NCBI GenBank assembly: GCA_051306415.1
Contig: JBPPNE010000286.1
Coordinates: 1-13,827 of the forward strand
Length of the DNA: 13,827 nt
Direction: 5' to 3'
Source: CBDDRG01 sp051306415
Lineage (GTDB): Bacteria > Pseudomonadota > Gammaproteobacteria > Pseudomonadales > Porticoccaceae
Shown here piece by piece: positions 1 to 7,286 of the stretch. The first letter of the stretch is position 1, and each line of letters begins with the position of its first letter. The translations under genes and the position numbers were made by a program. The notes below the pieces were generated by a model. That model saw nothing but the letters and a program-made list of their open reading frames with translations. It was not told the DNA's origin and made no database searches.

Positions 1-79
1 TGTCGATCACACCTCTGGCGCAGCGGCCAAACCGATGCTGCTGGATGGGCGTACCGCTATTCTCGCTTCTTTTCACCGC

Positions 80-99
80 TTGTCACTGTTCCATGACAA
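80..99. repeat. Short inverted repeat just past dapB
   Basis: TTGTCA (80-85) and TGACAA (94-99) form six-base arms around an eight-base loop, a few bases beyond the dapB stop codon. No T-run follows on either strand, so it is a poor intrinsic terminator. It could be an operator or chance. The rest of 1-102 shows no assignable gene: all three minus-strand frames lack a convincing start with recognisable protein sequence. Confidence 0.3.
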
Positions 100-102
100 C
101 TG

Positions 103-909
103 TTATCGGCGCAAGCCGAGCACGTCCTGCATGTCGTAGAGACCGTTGTTTTGGCCCGCGAGCCACACCGCGGCGCGCACGGCGCCGCGTGCAAAGGCCA
201 TGCGGCTTGACGCTTTGTGGGTGATTTCGATGCGTTCGCCGTCGGCGGCAAAGGTCACCGTGTGATCGCCGACGACATCGCCACCGCGCAAGGTGGCAAA
301 GCCGATGGTGTTGCGGTCGCGGGCGCCGGTCTGGCCTTCGCGGCCGTAGACAGCAACTTCGCGCAGGTTGCGGCCGAGCGCGCTGGCAACTACTTCGCCC
401 ATGCTGAGCGCGGTGCCCGAGGGGGCATCGAGCTTGTGGCGGTGGTGCATTTCCTGGATTTCGATATCGACATCATCGCCGAGCACGCGCGCGGCGATGT
501 CGAGCAGCTTGAAACAGAGATTGACGCCGGTGCTGAAGTTCGACGCCATGCAGAGCGCGGTGCTATCGACGACGGCGAGCATCCGGCTCTTTTGTTCAGG
601 GGTGAATCCGGTGGTACCGAGAACGATTTTTTTGCCGGCGGCGGCACTCGCCAGCACGCTGCTCAGCGCGGCGCCCGGCACGGTGAAATCGATCAACACG
701 TCGAACGCTGACAACACCGCGCTGATATCTCCTACCAGCGCGATGCCGTTGCGGCCAATACCGGCCACTTCACCGGCATCGGCGCCGATCAGCGAACTGT
801 CGGGCCGTTCGATGGCGGCTGCCAACTGGGTGTCGGGATGAGCGGCGATGGCTTCGATCAAGGTCTTGCCCATGCGCCCGCCAGCGCCGGTTACCGCAAT
901 TCGAATCAT
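103..909 (-). CDS. dapB: 4-hydroxy-tetrahydrodipicolinate reductase DapB
   Basis: DapB is the cytosolic NAD(P)H-dependent enzyme that reduces 4-hydroxy-tetrahydrodipicolinate in the diaminopimelate route to lysine and peptidoglycan. The product is 268 residues, close to the 273 of E. coli. It opens with a Rossmann nucleotide-binding motif GAGGRMG (residues 8-14), has GTTGF near 98-102, and carries the catalytic signature HHRHKLDAPSGTA at 155-167, where His155 and Lys159 correspond to E. coli His159 and Lys163. I start at the ATG at 909, which gives the family's usual MIRIAVTGA N-terminus. An in-frame upstream start at 942 would add eleven residues not found in relatives. An AGGGG run lies about nine bases upstream. 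It is last in the grpE-dnaK-dnaJ-dapB order and is separated from dnaJ by 98 bases with a terminator-like hairpin, so it may have its own promoter. Confidence 0.97.
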   Translation of the reverse strand: MIRIAVTGAGGRMGKTLIEAIAAHPDTQLAAAIERPDSSLIGADAGEVAGIGRNGIALVGDISAVLSAFDVLIDFTVPGAALSSVLASAAAGKKIVLGTTGFTPEQKSRMLAVVDSTALCMASNFSTGVNLCFKLLDIAARVLGDDVDIEIQEMHHRHKLDAPSGTALSMGEVVASALGRNLREVAVYGREGQTGARDRNTIGFATLRGGDVVGDHTVTFAADGERIEITHKASSRMAFARGAVRAAVWLAGQNNGLYDMQDVLGLRR

Positions 910-959
910 GGCTGGTGCCCCTGTTATCCGGGCCGAATCCACACCCTCAGAACCTGTTC

Positions 960-980
960 AAAAACCTGCCGCGCTCGGCA
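960..980 (-). terminator. Probable intrinsic terminator after dnaJ
   Basis: Read on the minus strand, TGCCG-AGCG-CGGCA (980-967) is a five-pair GC-rich stem with a tetraloop. After two bases a run of five T follows (964-960). It lies 28 bases beyond the dnaJ stop and about 50 bases before the dapB start, so it would separate the chaperone transcript from dapB. The stem is short. Wider arms AGAACCT (949-955) and AGGTTCT (989-995) enclose it and could form a longer structure. Confidence 0.45.
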
Positions 981-1007
981 TTTCGGATAGGTTCTCAGGC
1001 TGTCCGG

Positions 1008-2114
1008 CTAGATGGTAAAGCCGTCAAAGAATTTTTTTACCCCTTCAAACCAGAAGGTCTTGCGGGGGGAGTGACTGCCAGCTTCGATACTCAGCTGGAA
1101 CTTTCTCAGTAACTCTTTTTGTTCGTGGCTCAGTTTGACCGGGGTTTCGACGACGACGCGGCAGAGGAGGTCACCGATCGATCCGCCGCGCACCGGCGCA
1201 ACGCCCTTGCCGCGGATGCGGAACAATTTGCCGGTCTGGGTCTCGGCGGGCACCTTCAGTTTGACGCGGCCATCGAGGGTCGGCACTTCGAGCTCGCCAC
1301 CAAGGGCGGCATCGGCGATCGAAATGGGTACATCGCAGTAGAGATCCTTGCCGTCGCGCTGGAACAGGGCGTGCTCGCGCACCATGATCTGCACATACAA
1401 ATCACCGGGCGGACCGCCGTCGGGCCCCGCTTCGCCCTCGCCAGACAAACGGATGCGGTCGCCGGTATCAACTCCCGCCGGCACTTTGACTGACAGGGTT
1501 TTCTGGTCCTCAAGGCGACCGCGGCCGTGACATTTGGCGCAGGGATCAACGATGACGCGCCCCCGCCCGCGACACCGGCCGCATGTCTGCTGAACGGCGA
1601 AAAAGCCTTGCGAAACTCGCACATAGCCGGCGCCACGGCAGGTCGGGCAGGCCTCCGGCGTGGTGCCCTTGCGCGCGCCATCACCATCGCATTCCCCGCA
1701 GTGAACCAGGGTTGGCACCTGAATCTTGACTTGAGCTCCGCGCGCGGCCTGTTCGAGATCAAGCTCAAGGTCATAGCGCAGATCGGCACCGCGCGCCGGG
1801 CCACCGCGGCCACGACCGCCGCCGAAGATATCGCCGAACACGTCGCCGAAAATGTCGCTGAAACCGGCGCCACCACCGCCATTGCCGGCGTTGACTCCAG
1901 CATGGCCAAACTGGTCGTAGGCGGCACGCTTTTGCGAATCGGAAAGCACTTCGTAGGCCTCGCCGGCCTCCTTGAAAACGCCTTCGGCATCGGGGCTGTC
2001 GGGGTTCCGATCCGGGTGGTGTTTCATCGCCAGGCGACGATAGGCCTTTTTGATTGCCTGCTCGTCCGCTCCGCGGGAAACACCCAGAACTTCGTAGTAA
2101 TCACGCTTTGACAT
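1008..2114 (-). CDS. dnaJ: Chaperone DnaJ (Hsp40, type I)
   Basis: DnaJ is the co-chaperone that delivers unfolded substrates to DnaK and stimulates its ATPase. The 368-residue product has the complete type I layout. A J domain spans 1-70 with HPD at 33-35. A Gly/Phe-rich region runs about 72-108 with repeated GDIFG/GDVFG units. A zinc-binding domain has four CxxC pairs (Cys139/142, 156/159, 178/181, 192/195) within CxxCxGxG-type repeats. Two substrate-binding beta domains follow to about 340. The ATG at 2114 gives the conserved MSKRDYYEVLGV start; the ribosome-binding site in front is weak (TAGAGCGAA). It lies 125 bases downstream of dnaK on the same strand, with two hairpins between them, so translation and mRNA levels may be set separately from dnaK. 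Nothing looks truncated or shifted. Confidence 0.98.
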   Translation of the reverse strand: MSKRDYYEVLGVSRGADEQAIKKAYRRLAMKHHPDRNPDSPDAEGVFKEAGEAYEVLSDSQKRAAYDQFGHAGVNAGNGGGGAGFSDIFGDVFGDIFGGGRGRGGPARGADLRYDLELDLEQAARGAQVKIQVPTLVHCGECDGDGARKGTTPEACPTCRGAGYVRVSQGFFAVQQTCGRCRGRGRVIVDPCAKCHGRGRLEDQKTLSVKVPAGVDTGDRIRLSGEGEAGPDGGPPGDLYVQIMVREHALFQRDGKDLYCDVPISIADAALGGELEVPTLDGRVKLKVPAETQTGKLFRIRGKGVAPVRGGSIGDLLCRVVVETPVKLSHEQKELLRKFQLSIEAGSHSPRKTFWFEGVKKFFDGFTI

Positions 2115-2152
2115 GGCTTCGCTCTAGGACTTATTTACCGGGGACGATTCGC

Positions 2153-2182
2153 ACAGACGCAGGCCAATGGGCCTGCGTCTGT
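2153..2182. repeat. Perfect 13-bp hairpin between dnaK and dnaJ
   Basis: Arms 2153-2165 (ACAGACGCAGGCC) and 2170-2182 (GGCCTGCGTCTGT) are perfectly complementary around the loop AATG. It sits 57 bases past the dnaK stop and 38 bases before the dnaJ start. No T-run follows it on the minus strand, so it is more likely an mRNA stabiliser, processing site or partial attenuator within a dnaK-dnaJ transcript than a full intrinsic terminator. Confidence 0.85.
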
Positions 2183-2192
2183 TGGTGCGGAT

Positions 2193-2215
2193 TGGCGGCG
2201 GCACCATCGCCGCCA
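2193..2215. repeat. Second hairpin between dnaK and dnaJ
   Basis: Eight-base arms TGGCGGCG (2193-2200) and CGCCGCCA (2208-2215) surround a seven-base loop. The hairpin lies between the dnaK stop and the stronger 13-bp hairpin, so a dnaK-dnaJ mRNA would fold two consecutive GC-rich stems in this 125-base gap. No T-run follows. Confidence 0.65.
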
Positions 2216-2239
2216 CCATTGCGATTCAGGTCGTCCACA

Positions 2240-4156
2240 TTACTTTGATTTGGAGTCATCCACTTCCTCAAACTCGGCATCAACGACATCGTCGCCGGGT
2301 TTCTCCGCCGCCGCATCCGTCGGCTGAGGTCCGGATTGTTGCCCAGCGGCCATCAGCTCCATCAAGCGATTGGATGCCTCCGACAACTTGCCGGCGGCCG
2401 CATCAATGGCGTCCTTGTCGTCACTCTTGACCGCTTCTTCCGCTGTTGTGATGGCGGCCTCGATATCCGCCTTGTCACTCGCGGGCACCTTGTCACCGGC
2501 CTCGGCCAGCATCTTGCGAGTGGCATGCACAAGGCCGTCGGCCACGTTGCGCGACTTTGCCACTTCCTCGAAGTGGCGATCGCTCTCCGCGTTCGCCTCG
2601 GCATCGGCGATCATCTGCTTGACCTCGTCCTCGGACAAACCCGACGACGCCTTGATCACGATAGACTGCTCCTTGCCGGTCGCCTTGTCCTTCGCCGACA
2701 CATTGAGGATGCCGTTGGCGTCGATATCGAAGGTGACCTCAATCTGCGGCGCGCCGCGCGGCGCGGGCGGAATGTTGGCGAGGTCGAAACGGCCCAGCGA
2801 CTTGTTGCCCGCCGCCTGCTTGCGTTCGCCCTGCACGACGTGAATGGTCACCGCCGTCTGATTGTCATCCGCGGTGGAAAAAATCTGCGATTTCTTGGTC
2901 GGAATCGTGGTGTTTTTTTCGATCAGTGGTGTCGCCACCCCGCCCATGGTTTCGATCCCCAGAGTCAGCGGTGTCACGTCCAGTAGAAGCACATCTTTCA
3001 CGTCGCCGGACAGCACCGCGCCCTGAATGGCCGCGCCGACAGCGACGGCTTCGTCGGGGTTGACGTCCTTGCGCGGCTCCTTGCCAAAGAAGTCAGTGAC
3101 TTTTTGCTGCACCAGCGGCATCCGCGTCTGCCCGCCGACGAGAATGATCTGATCGATATCGGCGGCGGATTTGCCCGCATCCTTCAGAGCGATTTTGACC
3201 GGCTCCAGTGAGTTGTTGACCAGCTCCTCGACCAGGGATTCAAGCTTCGAGCGCGTCAGCTTGACGACCAAATGCTTGGGCCCGCTGGCATCGGCGGTGA
3301 TATAGGGCAGGTTCACTTCCGTCTGCTGGCTCGAAGACAACTCGATCTTGGCTTTCTCGGCGGCGTCCTTGAGGCGCTGCATCGCCAGCGGATCGCCCTT
3401 CAGGTTGATGCCGGTATCCTTCTTGAACTCCGCCACCAGGTAGTCAATGAGGCGGAGGTCGAAGTCTTCCCCACCGAGGAAAGTATCGCCGTTGGTGGAC
3501 AGCACCTCGAACTGGGTCTCGCCATCGACATCGGCGATTTCGATGATGGAGATATCGAAGGTGCCACCGCCGAGGTCGTAAACCGCGACAATATGATCGC
3601 CCTTGGCCTGATCGACGCCATAGGCGAGCGCGGCGGCGGTCGGCTCATTGATAATGCGCTTCACATCCAGGCCGGCAATACGGCCGGCGTCCTTGGTGGC
3701 CTGGCGCTGGGAATCGTTGAAATACGCCGGTACCGTGATCACCGCCTCGGTGACCGTCTCGCCGAGATAGTCCTCGGCGGTTTTCTTCATTTTTTTCAGC
3801 ACTTCGGCGGAAATCTGCGGCGGCGCCCGGCGCTCGCCCTTGGCTTCGACCCAGGCATCGCCGTTTTCGGCCTTGACGATCTTGTAGGGCACCATGGTGA
3901 TGTCTTTCTGCACCACGTCGTCCTGAAAGCGCCGGCCGATCAACCGCTTCACCGCATAGAGGGTGTTGGTTGGATTGGTGACCGACTGCCGCTTGGCGGC
4001 CTGACCGACCAGAATTTCGCCCTCATCGGTGTAGGCGACGATGGACGGCGTTGTCCGCGCACCCTCGCTGTTTTCAATCACCTTGGGCTTGCCACCCTCC
4101 ATGATCGCCACACAGGAATTGGTCGTCCCCAAATCAATACCAATAATTTTGCCCAT
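2240..4156 (-). CDS. dnaK: Chaperone protein DnaK (Hsp70)
   Basis: DnaK is the ATP-dependent Hsp70 that binds exposed hydrophobic segments of client proteins with DnaJ and GrpE. The product is 638 residues, the same length as E. coli DnaK. The nucleotide-binding domain begins with IGIDLGTTNSC, has Lys70, EPTAAALAYG at 171-180 and DLGGGTFD at 194-201, including Thr199. The interdomain linker DVLLLDVTPLTLG starts near 388. The substrate-binding domain and helical lid follow, and the C-terminus ends in an acidic tail with EEVDDSKSK. I start at the ATG at 4156, preceded by a clear GGGGAG ribosome-binding site. The in-frame extension to 4195 would add 13 residues absent from the family. It lies 118 bases after grpE, with a sigma-32-like promoter in the gap, so it is probably transcribed both from the grpE promoter and from its own. 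Confidence 0.99.
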   Translation of the reverse strand: MGKIIGIDLGTTNSCVAIMEGGKPKVIENSEGARTTPSIVAYTDEGEILVGQAAKRQSVTNPTNTLYAVKRLIGRRFQDDVVQKDITMVPYKIVKAENGDAWVEAKGERRAPPQISAEVLKKMKKTAEDYLGETVTEAVITVPAYFNDSQRQATKDAGRIAGLDVKRIINEPTAAALAYGVDQAKGDHIVAVYDLGGGTFDISIIEIADVDGETQFEVLSTNGDTFLGGEDFDLRLIDYLVAEFKKDTGINLKGDPLAMQRLKDAAEKAKIELSSSQQTEVNLPYITADASGPKHLVVKLTRSKLESLVEELVNNSLEPVKIALKDAGKSAADIDQIILVGGQTRMPLVQQKVTDFFGKEPRKDVNPDEAVAVGAAIQGAVLSGDVKDVLLLDVTPLTLGIETMGGVATPLIEKNTTIPTKKSQIFSTADDNQTAVTIHVVQGERKQAAGNKSLGRFDLANIPPAPRGAPQIEVTFDIDANGILNVSAKDKATGKEQSIVIKASSGLSEDEVKQMIADAEANAESDRHFEEVAKSRNVADGLVHATRKMLAEAGDKVPASDKADIEAAITTAEEAVKSDDKDAIDAAAGKLSEASNRLMELMAAGQQSGPQPTDAAAEKPGDDVVDAEFEEVDDSKSK

Positions 4157-4242
4157 ACCGCTTACTCCCCGCCGCAATTCATGAAAAATCTTCAATAAAA
4201 CTGGTCAAGCAAAAAGCGCTGATGACCGCCATTACCGACTAG

Positions 4243-4270
4243 ATATTGGCCTAAATTGGCCATTTTCAAG
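4243..4270 (-). promoter_or_regulatory. Sigma-32-like promoter in front of dnaK
   Basis: On the minus strand, CTTGAAA (4270-4264) is followed after 13 bases by GCCAATAT (4250-4243). This resembles the heat-shock consensus CTTGAAA-N11-16-CCCCATNT. The -35 is perfect and the -10 matches in five of eight positions. It begins four bases after the grpE stop and would leave a leader of about 80 bases before dnaK. The spacing equals that of the site in front of grpE. Confidence 0.6.
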
Positions 4271-4274
4271 TCTG

Positions 4275-4880
4275 TTAACCGTCATTGCCGCTTTTGGATA
4301 CCACCACCATCGCCGGCCTCACCAGCCGGCCATTCAGTGTGTAGCCCTTCTGAAACACTTCAACCACCCGGTTTGCGGGCAGGTCGGCCCGCGGCACCGT
4401 AGCCACCGCCTGGTGAAACGCCGGATCAAAAGGCTCCCCCACGGGGTTGAGCGCCACCACCTTGTGGCGCCCGATGGCATCGAGAAAGCCGCGCAGGGTC
4501 AGATCGACGCCTTCGCCCAGGCTGTTCAGATGCTCATTGCCCGCCCGCTGCTGCGGATCCAGGGTCGCGGATGCGCGCTCCAGGTTGTCCGCCACCGGCA
4601 GCAGGTCTTCGACGAATTTGTCGAGGGCGAACTTGCGCGCGCTTTCGATGTCCCGCTCGACGCGGCGGCGCAAATTCTGCATTTCGGCCTGGTAGCGCAA
4701 CACTTGCTCCCTGGCCTCAACCAGGGCCTTTTGCAGCGAATCGATGTCCGCAGGCCCCGGCGAGCCTTGGTCGTCGCCCGGTGGATGCCCCGTCGCTTGG
4801 CCGGCCTGATCGGCATTTTGGTCTGCTGAACCGGGAGTATCGCCATCCCGTGCAACAGGTTCCTGATGTTCTGCGGTCAC
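4275..4880 (-). CDS. grpE: Nucleotide exchange factor GrpE
   Basis: GrpE releases ADP from DnaK, resets its cycle and acts as a thermosensor. From the GTG at 4880 the product is 201 residues (E. coli 197). Residues 1-45 are a polar, acidic, low-complexity tail. A long helical region with heptad character follows (about 46-100, with RYQAEMQNLRRRVERDIE). The C-terminal beta domain carries PVGEPFDPAFHQAV (146-159) and QKGYTLNGRLVRPAMVVV (177-194), the family signature. I chose GTG 4880 because GAGGGGGAT lies just upstream at good spacing. A longer in-frame start (TTG at 4931) falls inside the heat-shock promoter and cannot be translated from it. It is the first gene of the grpE-dnaK-dnaJ group and diverges from recN. 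Confidence 0.97.
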   Translation of the reverse strand: MTAEHQEPVARDGDTPGSADQNADQAGQATGHPPGDDQGSPGPADIDSLQKALVEAREQVLRYQAEMQNLRRRVERDIESARKFALDKFVEDLLPVADNLERASATLDPQQRAGNEHLNSLGEGVDLTLRGFLDAIGRHKVVALNPVGEPFDPAFHQAVATVPRADLPANRVVEVFQKGYTLNGRLVRPAMVVVSKSGNDG

Positions 4881-4912
4881 GCTGATCCCCCTCGACAGAT
4901 TCTCGATTTTCC

Positions 4913-4942
4913 TATAATTGGGCCACAGCAACGGGTTTCAAG
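4913..4942 (-). promoter_or_regulatory. Sigma-32 heat-shock promoter of grpE
   Basis: On the minus strand, CTTGAAA (4942-4936), a 13-base spacer and CCCAATTATA (4922-4913) match the heat-shock promoter consensus well: the -35 is perfect and the -10 matches in six of eight core positions. Transcription would start near 4905, about 25 bases before the GTG start of grpE, leaving room for the strong ribosome-binding site. Confidence 0.75.
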
Positions 4943-4949
4943 GCATCGA

Positions 4950-4979
4950 TTGCGCAATACCCCGCCAGTTCGGTATAAC
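4950..4979 (+). promoter_or_regulatory. Probable sigma-70 promoter of recN
   Basis: TTGCGC (4950-4955) and TATAAC (4974-4979) are spaced by 18 bases. The -10 matches five of six consensus bases; the -35 is weak. It would give a leader of about 55 bases before recN and overlaps the LexA-like box. Confidence 0.5.
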
Positions 4980-4981
4980 AG
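4966..4981. promoter_or_regulatory. LexA-box-like operator in front of recN
   Basis: CAGT-TCGGTATA-ACAG (4966-4981) differs from the gammaproteobacterial LexA consensus CTGT-N8-ACAG at one base. It covers the recN -10, the place where a repressor would block transcription. recN is a classic SOS gene, which supports the reading, but one mismatch is in a conserved position. Confidence 0.55.
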
Positions 4982-5041
4982 CCGCAGCCCATCACCCTGA
5001 TCGGGCATCACCGACCCCATTTCACTGCATTAGGAACCGCC

Positions 5042-6724
5042 TTGCTCACCAGTCTCAGCATCCGGAATTTCGCCCTCGCCGAAAGCCTCGATGTCGATTT
5101 CCACGGCGGCATGACCGCGCTCACCGGCGAAACCGGCGCCGGCAAGTCGCTGGTGGTCGATGCGCTGGGCATGGCGCTGGGCGACCGCGCCGATAGCGAG
5201 CGTATCCGCAATGGCGCCGACAAGGCCGAGATCGCCGCGACCTTTGCGGTGCAAACCAATCAGGCCGCCCAGGACTGGCTGGCGGCGAATGACTACGACC
5301 CCGACGACGAGTGCCTGCTCCGGCGCATAGTCACCCGCGAAGGGCGCTCTCGCGGCTACATCAATGGCCAGCCGGCGACCATGCAACAGCTGCAGGAGCT
5401 GGGCGAACGGCTAATCGATATCCACAGCCAGCACGAGCATCAATCCCTGCTGCGGCGCGAGACTCACCGCCGTCTGCTCGATGACTTTGCCGAGGTGGGC
5501 GGGCTCGGGGTTCAGGTTGCCGACGATTATCTGCGCTGGCGCCAGACCGCGGATCGCCTAGCGGAACTGGAAAACAATGCGGACGCCATCGATGCGCGCC
5601 GCGACCTGCTCAGCTTTCAGATCGGCGAGCTGGCGCAATTGGGTCTGGCGGAGGGCGAGATCGCCCAACTCGAACAGGAGCAGCGCCTGCTCGCCAACAT
5701 CGACACCATCCGCAGCACGACCCAAGAGGTGCTGGCGCTGTGCGACGGCGGCGCCGATGACGCGCCTTTTGATCTGGCGAGTGGGCTGCGTCGGGCAACC
5801 CAGTTGCTGCGCACACTGGCGGACAAAGCCACCGCCGTGCAGACCATCGAAAGCCTGCTGGACTCCGCCCGCATCCAGGTCGAAGAGGCGACCGGGGAAC
5901 TGCATCACTACCTCGACAACCTGGAACTGGACCCCAGCCGCCTGCAATGGGTCGAGGATCGCCTTGGCGCGGCCCATCTGCTCGCCCGTAAACACCGGAT
6001 GCCGGCGGATTTGCTGCCGGAACTGCATAGAAAGCTGATCGAGGAGCGCGGTGGCTTGGCGGGTGGAGAGTCCCTGGCCGCCCTCGCGGCGACGTTGGCG
6101 GAGTTGCAGGCGAGCTATCTGAAAGGTGCGAAACGACTGTCAACGGCGCGGGCGAAAGCGGCAAAAATCCTCGGTGCCGCCATCAACGAGCAACTGGCCA
6201 AGCTGGCCATGGCCGGCGCCACGCTGGCCGTTGCACTGACGCCGCTGGCCGCTGGTCGCTACAGCAGCCACGGCCTCGAAACCGTTGAATTCCTGATCAG
6301 CACCAATCCGGGGCAACCCCCGCGACCGCTCGCCAAGGTGGCGTCGGGGGGCGAATTATCGCGAGTCAGTCTGGCGATCCAGGTCGTCGCGGCGCGGCAT
6401 TCGACGATACCCAGTCTCGTCTTCGACGAAGTGGACGTGGGTATCGGTGGCGCCACCGCGACCGTGGTGGGTCAACTGCTGCGCGAACTGGGCGGACGCG
6501 GCCAGGCGATCTGCGTCACCCATCTGGCCCAGGTCGCGAGTGCGGCCCATCACCACCTCGTAGTGAATAAAATCCAGGGCAGCGACAGTGCCGAAACCGA
6601 GCTGCGCAATGTACAGACCGATGATCGCATCGACGAAATTGCCCGCATGCTCGGCGGGCTGATCACCAGCCCGCAGACCCTTGCCCACGCCCGCGAGATG
6701 TTGGCATTGGCAACGAGCACTTGA
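5042..6724 (+). CDS. recN: DNA repair protein RecN (SMC-like ATPase)
   Basis: RecN is a cytosolic SMC-family ATPase that acts early in recombinational repair of double-strand breaks. The product is 560 residues (E. coli 553). Walker A GETGAGKS is at 29-36 and a Q-loop-type segment HSQHEHQSLL at 128-137. Alpha-helical, coiled-coil-prone arms run about 150-380. The ABC signature VASGGELSR is at 433-441, Walker B SLVFDE at 458-463, and the switch THLAQVAS near 493-500. The start is a TTG at 5042: it gives the family N-terminus (LTSLSIRNFAL) and has TTAGGAA six bases upstream. The next ATG would remove the first beta-strand. It diverges from grpE, and a LexA-like box over its promoter suggests SOS control. 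Downstream it converges with pagL; the 64-base gap has no clear terminator. Confidence 0.98.
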   Translation: MLTSLSIRNFALAESLDVDFHGGMTALTGETGAGKSLVVDALGMALGDRADSERIRNGADKAEIAATFAVQTNQAAQDWLAANDYDPDDECLLRRIVTREGRSRGYINGQPATMQQLQELGERLIDIHSQHEHQSLLRRETHRRLLDDFAEVGGLGVQVADDYLRWRQTADRLAELENNADAIDARRDLLSFQIGELAQLGLAEGEIAQLEQEQRLLANIDTIRSTTQEVLALCDGGADDAPFDLASGLRRATQLLRTLADKATAVQTIESLLDSARIQVEEATGELHHYLDNLELDPSRLQWVEDRLGAAHLLARKHRMPADLLPELHRKLIEERGGLAGGESLAALAATLAELQASYLKGAKRLSTARAKAAKILGAAINEQLAKLAMAGATLAVALTPLAAGRYSSHGLETVEFLISTNPGQPPRPLAKVASGGELSRVSLAIQVVAARHSTIPSLVFDEVDVGIGGATATVVGQLLRELGGRGQAICVTHLAQVASAAHHHLVVNKIQGSDSAETELRNVQTDDRIDEIARMLGGLITSPQTLAHAREMLALATST

Positions 6725-6788
6725 ACCGGCATCCCCGGCACAGAGGCGCGCACACGGTCTGTAGCGTACGCAGTACCCCGTCGCAAAA

Positions 6789-7271
6789 TCAGAACGTGTA
6801 AGTCCAGTTCAGCGACAGGAATTCGGTACCGGGGTTGGTGCCGTCCAGTTCCGCGTTGGAGATGTGGCCGAACTCCGCACGGATTTGATTGGCCATATCT
6901 ACTTGATACGACAGGATCGCGCGCGAATAGAACTCCAGCGCCTGCCCCAGATCCTCGCCGTCACCCTGGTGGTAATAACCGGCGGCAACTCCGATGCCCA
7001 GAAACCAGCGGTCGCTGATCGGAAACTCCTTGAGCGCACCGAGCCCGGCATAATAGGTGTTGCCGGGCTGATGGATTACTTGGAAGGTTGGGCGAATCGA
7101 CCACAGTCCGTCGATCTCGCCACCGTCAGCGCCCACTGCAACGGCGCTGTAAATGGTGCTGTCAAAGATGCCAAGACTGCCAGCGCCAACGCTTATCCGC
7201 TCTCCTTCGGCGAAACTACAAACGCTATAACTCAGGCAAGTTGCCAGCACCAATCTGCCCAGCTTCTTCAT
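6789..7271 (-). CDS. pagL: PagL-like lipid A 3-O-deacylase (outer membrane)
   Basis: PagL is an outer-membrane beta-barrel enzyme that removes the ester-linked 3-hydroxyacyl chain from position 3 of lipid A. The 160-residue product has a signal peptide (MKKLGRL..., cleavage likely after Ala21, SFA-EG), alternating amphipathic strands, and a C-terminal Phe typical of barrel proteins. The family's active-site block is present: GHISNA at 135-140 and NPGTE at 146-150. His136, Ser138 and Glu150 have the same spacing as the catalytic triad of P. aeruginosa PagL (126/128/140). Overall similarity to characterised PagL seems modest away from this block, so the exact substrate is inferred. A strong GGGAGGA ribosome-binding site precedes the ATG. 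It lies 15 bases after an acyl-CoA dehydrogenase gene, so it is probably the last gene of that operon. Confidence 0.87.
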   Translation of the reverse strand: MKKLGRLVLATCLSYSVCSFAEGERISVGAGSLGIFDSTIYSAVAVGADGGEIDGLWSIRPTFQVIHQPGNTYYAGLGALKEFPISDRWFLGIGVAAGYYHQGDGEDLGQALEFYSRAILSYQVDMANQIRAEFGHISNAELDGTNPGTEFLSLNWTYTF

Positions 7272-7286
7272 GGCTTCCTCCCTCTG

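Noticed and set aside
3272..4198. 308-residue open frame on the plus strand opposite dnaK
   Set aside because: Antisense shadow of dnaK, which is complete and highly conserved; such frames are common opposite dnaK in GC-rich genomes.
4157..4274. Intrinsic terminator between grpE and dnaK (T-rich stretch near 4210)
   Set aside because: The T-run is preceded by at most a four-pair imperfect stem.
4881..4931. 17-residue N-terminal extension of grpE from a TTG start
   Set aside because: The codons fall inside the sigma-32 promoter; the GTG at 4880 has a strong ribosome-binding site and gives a normal length.
6725..6788. Terminator between convergent recN and pagL
   Set aside because: The best fold around the palindrome GCGTACGC has several mismatches and a two-base loop, with no T-run on either strand.
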